Virus record (IMG/VR): IMGVR_UViG_3300033153_002448
Location: 1-36,713 of that record
Reading direction: 5' to 3' (one strand)
DNA length: 36,713 nt
From: a virus
Both the position numbers and the translations under genes were made by a program. Positions 16,580 to 24,190 of the stretch are shown here, piece after piece; positions within the stretch are counted from its first letter, which is position 1, and the number at the start of each line of letters is the position of its first letter. The notes beneath the pieces were generated by a model that ran no database searches, was not told the origin of the DNA, and saw nothing but the letters and a program-made list of their open reading frames with translations.

Positions 16580-17959
16580 TTATAATTCCAAATTTTCTAA
16601 TACTTTTCTGATACGGGTCTCTGAGTCAGAATATTTCTTACGGTAAGTTATGGTTTTTTCACCAACAACTTCCTCTTCATCTTCTGAGATGCCAATATCC
16701 ATATTAGCTTTTCTATTTGAAGGTGTTGTAAGCTCTGTTTCAGCTAAGTCTTTTTCTTCTTGCTCAGTCACGGCTAGAGTTTCAACGTCCGCCTCTGCGG
16801 TTGCTGCCTCTACACCCTCTGTGCTTTCGCCCAAAAGTTTTTCTAACATAGCTTCAAGTCTTGCTAATCTATCAATAACATCTTCTTCTTCATTAACTTT
16901 AATCGAAAGTTCCGCCTCTTCGTTACTCTCAGGAAGCATTTCTTCCTCTTCCTCTTCCTCTTCTTCGGAATCTTCGATATGAAGTTCCTCTTCTGGAAGC
17001 TCAAGTAACTCTTCTTCGTCTACTTCCTCAACAATATCAAGCTCAACATCCGCTTCAACTTCTACTTCTAGGTCAGCTTCAACTTCTGCTTCTAGCTCTT
17101 CAACTGCTTCTTCTGGTTCAGGGTCAGCCTCAACTTCCACTGCTTCCTCTTCGGACTCAGCTTCTGCTTCCTCTTCGTCTTCTTCCTCTTCGTCTTCTTC
17201 TGGAACAATACCTTCATCTGGCATAGCTTGTTCTTTGTCCCAATCTCTTCCTTCTTTTTCAAGAACTTCTGTCTCTGCTCCCTCTTCAAGAATTTCCTTT
17301 TCTTCTTCAATTTGTACAGCTTCTTTTAGCATATCAATTTCCTTTTGTTCTACTGTAAGTGATTTCAAAAGAGGAACTAATTCTTCTGTTGATGTTGCAG
17401 AGCGAAGCACGTTCTTAAGTTCTTTCGAGAATGATTTAATATCACCCTCAACTTCCCCTAAAGCAGCTTCGATAACACTTGCATTTGGGTGAGCAGGGTG
17501 GTCAACCACACTAATCTCAGCCAGCATATACTCTTTAATCTTCCACCCGCCATCATCTAGCCATTCGCAAGATGCGGTGTCAAACGGGTTAAAAAGAATA
17601 CCAACAGAAAGCCCTTTAAGTACTCCCTCTTGTACTTGATGGATAGTGTCTTTATCCACCAATTTTACTACTACTTCATTCCATTCTAGGTCAGCACCAT
17701 CTTCTTCGCCGATGTGTTTTGCAAGTCCAACGGCTTTTGGTTGATGCATATATCTAATGTTGCGCCACTCACGATAGTCAGGTAGAGCACGGGTTGTGCC
17801 TTCTCTTGTAATGATGTCTCCATGACTGTCAGGAGTGCTATCAGTAAACCTAGCTTTTATTTCATAAGTACTTGGAATCTCATCATTAGCTACTGACTTC
17901 TTTAGTTCAGCCACAGCACCAGAATCAAAATCAAAATACTTGGTCTTGTATTTCAACAT
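16580..17959 (-). CDS. Prohead protease (S78-like) with acidic scaffold-like C-terminal half (459 aa)
   Basis: Residues 1-175 look like the HK97-type prohead protease: FTDSTPDSHGDIITREG, His in YMHQP (residue 72), Ser in LKGLSVGI (residue 118), and AEISVVDHPAHPNA (residues 147-160, D153/H154), the usual catalytic surroundings. Residues about 210-365 are almost entirely acidic, with long Glu runs. Then DVIDRLARLEAMLEKLLG forms a short coiled coil. A final 80 residues end near 459. I infer a fused protease and scaffold, in which the acidic part and coiled coil act as an internal scaffold and are degraded on maturation. No separate scaffold gene is seen between portal and capsid, which supports this. 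Confidence 0.85.
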   Translation of the reverse strand: MLKYKTKYFDFDSGAVAELKKSVANDEIPSTYEIKARFTDSTPDSHGDIITREGTTRALPDYREWRNIRYMHQPKAVGLAKHIGEEDGADLEWNEVVVKLVDKDTIHQVQEGVLKGLSVGILFNPFDTASCEWLDDGGWKIKEYMLAEISVVDHPAHPNASVIEAALGEVEGDIKSFSKELKNVLRSATSTEELVPLLKSLTVEQKEIDMLKEAVQIEEEKEILEEGAETEVLEKEGRDWDKEQAMPDEGIVPEEDEEEEDEEEAEAESEEEAVEVEADPEPEEAVEELEAEVEADLEVEVEADVELDIVEEVDEEELLELPEEELHIEDSEEEEEEEEEMLPESNEEAELSIKVNEEEDVIDRLARLEAMLEKLLGESTEGVEAATAEADVETLAVTEQEEKDLAETELTTPSNRKANMDIGISEDEEEVVGEKTITYRKKYSDSETRIRKVLENLEL

Positions 17960-17971
17960 AGGTTTCTCCTC

Positions 17972-18253
17972 CTAAGATACGGACACACGACTCATAGCAT
18001 CGACTATTAGTTGTGTACGCTTTTTAAAATAAATCTTTTCTAATTGCTCAACTGGAACTTTCTTCATCATAAGACAGGTTATTGCAGTAATGCCACCTCT
18101 CATGCTGATTGGTGTGTCCCAGCCATACTTAGTATGCCCTGCTCCCCATCTTTCATAAATAACCTCTAAGTCCTCAGCTGATAAATATAAATCTATTGCT
18201 GGACTTGTGTTTCTAACTGGAAATCTATCAACACTTATCTTCATATCGTACAT
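17972..18253 (-). CDS. Unassigned small protein in the head gene cluster (93 aa)
   Basis: I do not recognise a family. The protein contains YLSAEDLEVIYERWGAGHTK and ISMRGGITAITCLMMKKVPV, suggesting a compact helical fold. It lies 12 bp before the protease gene, in the same direction as the rest of the head operon, with a purine-rich ribosome binding site upstream. It might be a minor head component or a small regulatory protein. Confidence 0.6.
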   Translation of the reverse strand: MYDMKISVDRFPVRNTSPAIDLYLSAEDLEVIYERWGAGHTKYGWDTPISMRGGITAITCLMMKKVPVEQLEKIYFKKRTQLIVDAMSRVSVS

Positions 18254-18268
18254 ATCTCTCCTCTCCCT

Positions 18269-18574
18269 CTACTCTTGGTTTAGCTCTTGCTCTAGTATAC
18301 TATTAAGTTCCCTATGTACGGTATTTACTGCACGTTTTGAAATTATGTAAGACATTGTATCAAGGAACTGCTCTAATGAGCGCACCAACGGGCTTGACGA
18401 AAACCACACCTTTTCGTTAGCACACTTTGGACATTGTAAAATCAATGAGTTACCTTGTGTTCTTGTTGTAGACGGGTCTACGTCATCTGCTATGTGAAGT
18501 TCACCTGCTACTATGTATCCTATAACTCCACCACACTTTCTATCCGTACAATACCACTTTTTCAGCTCTTCCAT
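18269..18574 (-). CDS. Small zinc-ribbon protein in the head gene cluster (101 aa)
   Basis: Two cysteine pairs (CTDRKCGG at residues 9-14 and CPKC at about 48-51) form a probable zinc ribbon. The C-terminal half is helical (SLEQFLDTMSYIISKRAVNT) and ends in ELNSILEQELNQE. It follows the portal gene by 11 bp and precedes another small gene by 15 bp. Its function is unknown; zinc ribbons are frequent in small phage proteins that bind nucleic acid or protein partners. Confidence 0.6.
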   Translation of the reverse strand: MEELKKWYCTDRKCGGVIGYIVAGELHIADDVDPSTTRTQGNSLILQCPKCANEKVWFSSSPLVRSLEQFLDTMSYIISKRAVNTVHRELNSILEQELNQE

Positions 18575-18585
18575 GTTATCTCTCC

Positions 18586-20247
18586 TTAAACATCTCCAAC
18601 GTAAATATCTCTTCTTAGTTTTTCCAACTTACTAATGAATTCCTCTTTTGTCTCAGAATTAGACACGATAGTTTGCACTATCTTTATTATGTCAGGGTCG
18701 CCAGTATTCCAGAAGAAGTCAACATACTCTTCCCTTTTAGAATCCCAACGATTAATCATAAATCTTTGAAATGCACTTAACTCATCAATAACTAGAGAAC
18801 GCCTGTCCCCTCTTGGTGGGTCTTGGTCATCTATAGTTGGTTCTCCTGTATCGGATGGCTTATCAGGTCTATCTTCCCTGCCCTCTGGCGGAGAGCCTTG
18901 TTCTTCTTTCTGATTTTCTGGTGGGTCTGTATACACGTCTCCATCTCCATCGAGTCTCGGACCGTGCCCAAGTTCTAAACGAATTTCGTTTGCGTTGAAT
19001 ATCCCGTTCTGGCGATAACGCATGTGTACTGTAGCCCTTTCCACTGAATCAAGAAAGTCCAATCTTCCGAATTTGAATACCCAATCTTTAATATTAAACA
19101 GTCTGTTGTGTACTTGTTTTGTGAATCCATCTTCAACATACTTAAACAACGGAATCATTGTTGTTTCAAAAAATTCTCTTCTATCTTCTTTTTCTAACCC
19201 TTCCTCAGTAAGACCGAGCTTTCTTGCGCTAGTACCAATAACAGTAAAGATTTCTTCTCTGGTTTGTTTACGGGCTTCTAAATAAGGAATATCTTCTGGA
19301 AAGGATTCAAGTCTTTTAACTTGAATTTCACCTGAAACAACTAACGGAACTTTACCTATATTGTCTGGACCTTCATACTGGTCTTCAATGTAATCAGCTA
19401 ACTCGTCGAACTCGTCGTCACCTATTCCTTCTGGTACTTCCCAGATTGCTGGTGGCATCCTGCTTTTTTGCATGTAGCTGAGTGCTGCACTTTGTAGATA
19501 AATATCCAATGGTAGAGCATATTGTGACAGAGATTCTACCAACATATCTCCGTATGGTCTCCCTGAAATATCAGGGTTCACTATGAAAACAACTTCATCA
19601 GATGCGTACTCTGCTATCACATCTTTAGTCTCTAATGAAATTTGCACAAAGGCAGGATTTTTAAACTTACCTTCGTTGTCTACGTTTGGGTACACAAAAC
19701 CATATATGAACTCAAACCCCAGTGGCTTTCCACTTTCATCTTTTAGTACATGAAACGCTGCTTGACCAAAGAATCTTAAATAAATTAAGGCTGCTGAAAT
19801 TTTAGAAGGAGTACCATAAAAATCTTTTATGTTGTCCCATGCTGATGACGAATAATTATAAAAGTTATCTAACTTCTTTTTATTATCCTCTTTTGCATTT
19901 GTAAAAAAGTCATCACGCTTATCTATTGACCACCCAGCACCCACACCAGAGTTTGCTAACCTATCAATAGATGCCTTAAAGAATCCATCAACCTTTAGGG
20001 TATCCATTATATCATTGAATAAAATAAATCTGTGCAAAACATCGTTGTTTTCAATGACAGCTAGCAATTTTCCAGCTTTACTAGATAGACTACTCTCTGA
20101 TACATCTTTGTTAACTGTACCTTTGGTCTTCCTCTTGTGGAAAGAACTCACCTTAACTTTTTTTATAGATTTATCTAATGTAATAAATTGCATAGTAGGT
20201 AATTTCCTCCAATTCTCTTTACTCGTCTCTTCTCTAACGCCAAACAC
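18586..20247 (-). CDS. Portal protein (553 aa)
   Basis: The size and sequence features fit a phage portal: GRPYGDMLVESLSQYALPLD and YLQSAALSYMQKSRMPPAIW, followed by PLVVSGEIQVKRLESFPEDI and ARKQTREEIFTVIGTSARKL, the usual 'region before the crown' pattern. The C-terminus is Pro/Gly/Asp-rich, then helical (QRFMINRWDSKREEYVDFFW). The start is GTG at 20245-20247, preceded by AAGGA with a 5-base gap. That ribosome binding site lies directly after a late-type promoter element (20259-20273). The portal forms the dodecameric channel at the capsid vertex for DNA packaging and exit. Confidence 0.85.
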   Translation of the reverse strand: MFGVREETSKENWRKLPTMQFITLDKSIKKVKVSSFHKRKTKGTVNKDVSESSLSSKAGKLLAVIENNDVLHRFILFNDIMDTLKVDGFFKASIDRLANSGVGAGWSIDKRDDFFTNAKEDNKKKLDNFYNYSSSAWDNIKDFYGTPSKISAALIYLRFFGQAAFHVLKDESGKPLGFEFIYGFVYPNVDNEGKFKNPAFVQISLETKDVIAEYASDEVVFIVNPDISGRPYGDMLVESLSQYALPLDIYLQSAALSYMQKSRMPPAIWEVPEGIGDDEFDELADYIEDQYEGPDNIGKVPLVVSGEIQVKRLESFPEDIPYLEARKQTREEIFTVIGTSARKLGLTEEGLEKEDRREFFETTMIPLFKYVEDGFTKQVHNRLFNIKDWVFKFGRLDFLDSVERATVHMRYRQNGIFNANEIRLELGHGPRLDGDGDVYTDPPENQKEEQGSPPEGREDRPDKPSDTGEPTIDDQDPPRGDRRSLVIDELSAFQRFMINRWDSKREEYVDFFWNTGDPDIIKIVQTIVSNSETKEEFISKLEKLRRDIYVGDV

Positions 20248-20258
20248 TCTATTCCTTC

Positions 20259-20273
20259 ATTTACTATAATCAT
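20259..20273 (-). promoter_or_regulatory. Phage-specific late-type promoter element, site 2
   Basis: The minus strand reads ATGATTATAGTAAAT, followed by GAAGGAATAGA and the GTG start of the portal gene. It would drive the head gene operon. No consensus -35 box is seen at the right distance. Confidence 0.75.
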
Positions 20274-20317
20274 TCTTATTAAGATTTAGTTACTCTAGAC
20301 CCAGTTTCTCCCACTTA

Positions 20318-20353
20318 AAACCAAAAACCCCCACAATCTTACCATTGTAGGGG
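20318..20353 (-). terminator. Rho-independent terminator between the reductase block and the portal gene
   Basis: On the minus strand, CCCCTACAAT (20344-20353) pairs fully with ATTGTGGGGG (20328-20337, one G-U) over a 6-nt loop, followed by TTTTTGGTTTT. It separates the metabolic block from the head operon, which restarts at the promoter 45 bp downstream. Confidence 0.88.
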
Positions 20354-20374
20354 CTTATGCTTCGCAAGGCGTAA

Positions 20375-20572
20375 CTAATTCGCCACAATTATTTTATCTA
20401 CTCCACCAATTATAACTACCTTATCTCCAATCTTATCTTTTACAACATCTGCTAACTTCTCTAACTCAACTTGACTCACCTCTGACCTCAAGGTGATAAC
20501 TAGGGTTTCCCCCTCTTTTACGATAACTGAGTCCATGTAATTCTTCAACGCCCACCTCTGTATCCTGTTCAT
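20375..20572 (-). CDS. Small unassigned protein overlapping the reductase gene end (65 aa)
   Basis: It starts at ATG 20570-20572, preceded by a very strong AGGAGGAG ribosome binding site. The protein is mixed, with a strand-rich half (GETLVITLRSEV; KVVIIGGVDKIIV) and one helix (VELEKLADVVKDKIG). Its first 107 bp lie inside the C-terminal extension of the reductase gene in another frame. A terminator follows 22 bp after its stop, so it is the last gene of this transcript. Its function is unknown. Confidence 0.6.
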   Translation of the reverse strand: MNRIQRWALKNYMDSVIVKEGETLVITLRSEVSQVELEKLADVVKDKIGDKVVIIGGVDKIIVAN

Positions 20573-22505
20573 TCTCTCCTCCTAGTTGCCAATCTTTTAT
20601 CTCACACACATCGTCCTTACAAAATTTCTCAAGCTGTGCATCTTCGTGCCCGTTAACGTCATAATTTAAAACAACATCAATCTCTTCGTACTCTCCCTCT
20701 TCTACCTTCTCTAATGGCATCTGCTCGTAGAGGTCTGTAAATTCTGGAAGGAAGCTAATTGTTTTTAGCTTTACGTTCTTTATAATGTTTTCTATTGTTT
20801 CTTGTTTAGTTTCTTTAGGTATAACTACGGTAAGGCTTATTGCGTTATCTGCCCACCAATGTGCAAGCTGTTCTGCTATCTCAATCTGAACCATCATCGG
20901 GTCTTCTACATTGTCATACGCCAGTGTCTTGCTACTGAATGAGTACGGGAACGTATACACTGTAGTGTCGTGTTCATATACCGCTGGTTCGCTAGGTATG
21001 TCGCTATCCTGTAAACTCTCATTCAAAGAAGTCAAACCATTGGCAACCCTCATACGCTTTATCATATTGTTTGATAAAACTAAATGTGCGCCGGGGCTTG
21101 ACCCGGATAGTAACGATGTTGTTCCAGATGGTTTAATCGTTGTAAGCTTAATTGATTTACGTACTCCCAACATTTCTGAAATAACTTCATCCTGTTCTCT
21201 TAAAGACTTATAGCTTATATCACACCAAGACAACAACCTATCTAGGTCGTTCTCCCCAAGAAACTGAGCTACGCCACCCAAGCTAATTCCAATTCTTCTA
21301 TTTCTCTCTATAACCTCTGCTGACTTTTCCCAACGAGATTGTACTAGGTACTCTGTTATGGCTTTACCGTACAGGTGCGCTAGCTTTGTTACAGATACGA
21401 ATTCGCTAAGACTTTCTATGTTCGGTAAGACAACTTCAACAAGTAAACAATGTTCATATGATTCTAGATTCATCTCCGCACAGGCGTTTACTCCATTTGC
21501 CTTATCTCTTATCTTGCTAACACCATCAGCGAACCTTCCATATTCCTGTGACCTATCAAGCCACACAACAGCAGGTTCTCCGTTGGTCATTAGGTTCTTT
21601 GCTACGTTGGCGTAGTCTGTTATCTTCTCTCCAACTATAGAATGGTTAGCCAACCAACCATATGATTTTCTTTCTGGATACTTCTCGTAATCTTTTAGGT
21701 CTGAGTATTTCTCAGGCAGTAGTGCTAACAATGCAGTTCTTCTTACGTTACCAGATACCACAGCCTTGCCTATCATTGTAAACAAATCTGTTATGTGTCT
21801 TTCGTTTATATCTTCTCCAACCAAAGGGATTAGGTAATCTATAAGGTCTTCAACTACATCTATAAGTGGTTGAGGTCCGGGGCAGATACCACCAAAGGTT
21901 TTGATGGGCGCACCCTTCTCTCTTATCTTACTGAAATCATAATCATATATTTCTCCACCAAAGAAGAACGCATCTATCACAGAACCAACTGCGCTGACCC
22001 ACCCCTCTCTTGTGTCCTCAACAACAAAATCCATTTCATAATACTCTGGATGTTTTATCGTAAGGTTTCCTGCACCTAACGTATCAAACCCCAACCCAAC
22101 TCCTAACATGGACAAGTCCATCATAAATCTAAATGGAGTGGAGTCGTACATATCTTCCGTGCTAATGAAAGCGCAACTTGATAGTGCTTCAACCAAACCA
22201 TTATCTTTTACTATCCCTGTACCAAGTGCCCAAAACCCTCTTCCTGATGGAACTAGTTTGAAATGATAAATAGCATCGTACATATTTTCTGCCAATCTTT
22301 TCAAATCACCATCTTCAATCTTTTCTTCATATACTGACATGATGGCTTCCGTAACTCTTCTCACTGTTTCCCACCATCTCTCTTTTGACCCGTTCTCTTT
22401 CTTTCTCGAATATGTTCTATAAAACACTACCTCACTCAATCCGCCAAACCCCCAATTGGGTGTCTTATCCTGATACTTACTAATAAATTCTTTAGACAAC
22501 CTCAT
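20466..22505 (-). CDS. nrdJ: Class II (adenosylcobalamin-dependent) ribonucleotide reductase (679 aa)
   Basis: The sequence matches the monomeric ribonucleoside triphosphate reductase type of Lactobacillus leichmannii. SGRGFWALGTG is followed by SSCAFIST (Cys 111). NACAEMNLES gives Cys 342 and Glu 344, with Cys 353 eleven residues on; this spacing mirrors Cys408/Glu410/Cys419. IKPSGTTSLLSGSSPGAH is the conserved loop. A C-x4-C pair (CKDDVC) near the end matches the shuttle cysteines. It converts ribonucleotides to deoxyribonucleotides without oxygen, using B12. ATG at 22505 has AAGGAG upstream and is preferred over an earlier in-frame start. Unusually, about 45 residues follow the cysteine pair and run over the next gene. 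Confidence 0.92.
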   Translation of the reverse strand: MRLSKEFISKYQDKTPNWGFGGLSEVVFYRTYSRKKENGSKERWWETVRRVTEAIMSVYEEKIEDGDLKRLAENMYDAIYHFKLVPSGRGFWALGTGIVKDNGLVEALSSCAFISTEDMYDSTPFRFMMDLSMLGVGLGFDTLGAGNLTIKHPEYYEMDFVVEDTREGWVSAVGSVIDAFFFGGEIYDYDFSKIREKGAPIKTFGGICPGPQPLIDVVEDLIDYLIPLVGEDINERHITDLFTMIGKAVVSGNVRRTALLALLPEKYSDLKDYEKYPERKSYGWLANHSIVGEKITDYANVAKNLMTNGEPAVVWLDRSQEYGRFADGVSKIRDKANGVNACAEMNLESYEHCLLVEVVLPNIESLSEFVSVTKLAHLYGKAITEYLVQSRWEKSAEVIERNRRIGISLGGVAQFLGENDLDRLLSWCDISYKSLREQDEVISEMLGVRKSIKLTTIKPSGTTSLLSGSSPGAHLVLSNNMIKRMRVANGLTSLNESLQDSDIPSEPAVYEHDTTVYTFPYSFSSKTLAYDNVEDPMMVQIEIAEQLAHWWADNAISLTVVIPKETKQETIENIIKNVKLKTISFLPEFTDLYEQMPLEKVEEGEYEEIDVVLNYDVNGHEDAQLEKFCKDDVCEIKDWQLGGENEQDTEVGVEELHGLSYRKRGGNPSYHLEVRGESS

Positions 22506-23043
22506 CAACTTGCTCCTTCTGCTTTTGTGTATTCTTAATATTTTCCCACAGCCTGTGCCCTGCTGGTATCTCCCACTGCTTATTTCCTGCCCACTCCAAT
22601 TCGTACTCTTGTATTTCTTCACACCCAACAGGTATAGATTTTCTATCTAAAGAATCTTTAAGTTCTAAGAAAAGCTCAAAAGGAATAAGGAAAGTTCTTC
22701 TAGGATGTTTCTTACCACCTATCCTATTTCCAATACTAAACCACAACCACATATCATATAGCTCTACCTTCTTGTGATACCACATGATTTGTTTATCATC
22801 TACCCTATTAAAGGCTAAACTTGTATTTGTTCCATTCTTTACCTCAACTGCTCCCCAATAGAACTGCCCGAAAGCTACTGGATACGCAATCACTGTATCA
22901 AATCTCCCTGCAACTGAATCAGGAAAAATAGAATAGTAGCACCTAGGGCAACGCATGAAGTCTCTGGTAGTGTCTACCTGAAACCCGTACCCATGTCTAA
23001 ATGTTGCTGATGCCTCTGGCTGTATATTCTTACGTTCATTCAT
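22492..23043 (-). CDS. PD-(D/E)XK nuclease, possibly a Holliday-junction-resolvase-like protein (183 aa)
   Basis: Residues 47-90 show a PD-(D/E)XK pattern: Asp 49 in GRFDTVIA, Glu 67 and Lys 69 in WGAVEVKNG, and Gln 85 in DDKQIMWYH. This arrangement is shared by archaeal Hjc-like and phage resolvase-type nucleases. A CPRC pair lies before it (residues 32-35). The gene overlaps the reductase start by 14 bp and follows the HNH gene at once. A role in resolving branched DNA before packaging would be consistent with its location, but a restriction-like or recombination-related nuclease is possible. Confidence 0.6.
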   Translation of the reverse strand: MNERKNIQPEASATFRHGYGFQVDTTRDFMRCPRCYYSIFPDSVAGRFDTVIAYPVAFGQFYWGAVEVKNGTNTSLAFNRVDDKQIMWYHKKVELYDMWLWFSIGNRIGGKKHPRRTFLIPFELFLELKDSLDRKSIPVGCEEIQEYELEWAGNKQWEIPAGHRLWENIKNTQKQKEQVDEVV

Positions 23044-23454
23044 TTATTCCCCCAAAAAATATTCAATGAACTCCTCTTCTGTTAACTTAAATAAATGTTC
23101 TCTAACCTTTACTTCTTCTTCTGATAAGAAATTAAATAACCCTATGTATCTCCAATATGCCTCAAATAAAATATCCCAATGTTCCTTTCTTCTGCTATAT
23201 TCCTCAACAGAGGACAATGGTGGATACTTTTCATGGTGCGGAGTGCATAGAGGTATGACTCCAAACACAGATTCCCTCACATGCTTCGGATTATATGTAG
23301 CTCTACCGAATATATGGTGTAACTCTGATATTGGTCTTACTGCTGTTATTTTATTCTTATTGTTGTTTATGCATATTGGACAAAACGAACTTATTGTAGA
23401 CGCTCTTGCTCTAACGAAACGCCTATGTTCATCTATTCCATTCCCTCTTGGCAT
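23044..23454 (-). CDS. HNH-type endonuclease-like protein (136 aa)
   Basis: The sequence has a zinc-binding HNH pattern: CPIC (residues 25-28), then SELHHIFGRA with the central His pair, then PLCTPHHEKYP. The HH..G and C..HH arrangement is typical of phage HNH proteins associated with packaging or free-standing homing. The C-terminal half is helical and acidic (EVKVREHLFKLTEEEFIEYF). It overlaps the preceding gene by 26 bp. It lies in the same transcription unit as the terminases, where HNH proteins commonly assist DNA cleavage; here it is several genes downstream of terL. Confidence 0.65.
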   Translation of the reverse strand: MPRGNGIDEHRRFVRARASTISSFCPICINNNKNKITAVRPISELHHIFGRATYNPKHVRESVFGVIPLCTPHHEKYPPLSSVEEYSRRKEHWDILFEAYWRYIGLFNFLSEEEVKVREHLFKLTEEEFIEYFLGE

Positions 23455-23866
23455 ACTCTATCTCTTTTACCCAAGTTCCACTAGCTAGGCTTGGGTACGC
23501 CCCTATATCTTTTAAATGTTTTGGGATGTTGTATATACGCTGGTCTACCACCACTTTTCCAGTAGGGTTAACCTTAAAGAATCTGTTAGTATCATCTTCA
23601 AATTGTGAAAACTCTTTATAATTTATTCTGTATTCTATTAGTAGTTGCCTAAATAACCAAGTGATTCTACGTAACGAAGACTCAAAATAGTCTTCCTTAA
23701 TAAAATCATACTCATCCCTCTTCTCCATCTCTGATATAATAGCAAACAACTCTGCTATTTTTATCAAAGCATCTTGACTGAGGTTTCTTTTATCATTCTT
23801 AAAAATCAATGAGTGCTTTGCAAAGAACCCAGCCATATTAGCTAGGCTAGAATTAATCCACTCCAT
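23429..23866 (-). CDS. Unassigned helical protein (145 aa)
   Basis: I do not recognise a family. The protein is mostly helical (DALIKIAELFAIISEMEKRD; SLRRITWLFRQLLIEYRINY) and ends in a basic stretch. ATG at 23864-23866 has a weak GGTGA upstream. A GTG at 23876-23878 in the same frame is the alternative. Both starts lie inside the end of the previous gene, and the stop lies inside the HNH gene, so translation is probably coupled. Confidence 0.55.
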   Translation of the reverse strand: MEWINSSLANMAGFFAKHSLIFKNDKRNLSQDALIKIAELFAIISEMEKRDEYDFIKEDYFESSLRRITWLFRQLLIEYRINYKEFSQFEDDTNRFFKVNPTGKVVVDQRIYNIPKHLKDIGAYPSLASGTWVKEIEYAKREWNR

Positions 23867-24113
23867 CGTACCATTCACCAGATATGCAGAAAACTTCGTT
23901 CCCCGCTACAGTAATTGGAACACCATCAAACCCATCTGATGTGTCCATCACCCTAGAAAAAATCACAGGGAATGGAAAATACTTTACAAATGGTCTTTCT
24001 TCGTTTGCTTCTTTCAACTCTTCTTCTGAATCAAACACGTAGTTCTCAAATGGTAAGACAATCTCATTCTTACCGAAGGGTCCACCAGTAAACACTGGTA
24101 TAAATTTACTCAT
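23853..24113 (-). CDS. Unassigned small protein (86 aa)
   Basis: It begins MSKFIPVFTGGPFGKNEIVL, has an acidic middle (DSEEELKEANEE), and ends GNEVFCISGEWYDGVD. A clear AGGAG ribosome binding site precedes the ATG. No family is recognised. It is the first gene after a GC-rich hairpin that follows the SSB gene. Confidence 0.55.
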   Translation of the reverse strand: MSKFIPVFTGGPFGKNEIVLPFENYVFDSEEELKEANEERPFVKYFPFPVIFSRVMDTSDGFDGVPITVAGNEVFCISGEWYDGVD

Positions 24114-24131
24114 CTGCTTCTCCTAGCGTAA

Positions 24132-24175
24132 GGGAGCAGGTTTCGGGTAACGCTTACGTATCCTCTCCTGCTCCC
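24132..24175. other. Strong GC-rich hairpin between the SSB gene and the next gene
   Basis: GGGAGCAGG (24132-24140) pairs fully with CCTGCTCCC (24167-24175). A second 6-bp pairing, CGTAAG at 24127-24132 with CTTACG at 24153-24158, overlaps it by one base, so the two could be alternative structures. No T-run follows on either strand, so this is not a classical terminator. It could be an RNA-processing or translation-control element. Confidence 0.5.
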
Positions 24176-24190
24176 ATTTACTAACTTAGT

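Noticed and set aside
16650-17492. Serine-rich plus-strand open frames opposite the protease-scaffold gene
   Set aside because: They are antisense of the Glu codon runs (GAA/GAG read as TTC/CTC/TCT), so the poly-Ser pattern is an artefact.
24132-24175. Rho-independent terminator after the SSB gene
   Set aside because: The stem is strong but no T-run follows on either strand, so it is listed as a hairpin of unknown role.
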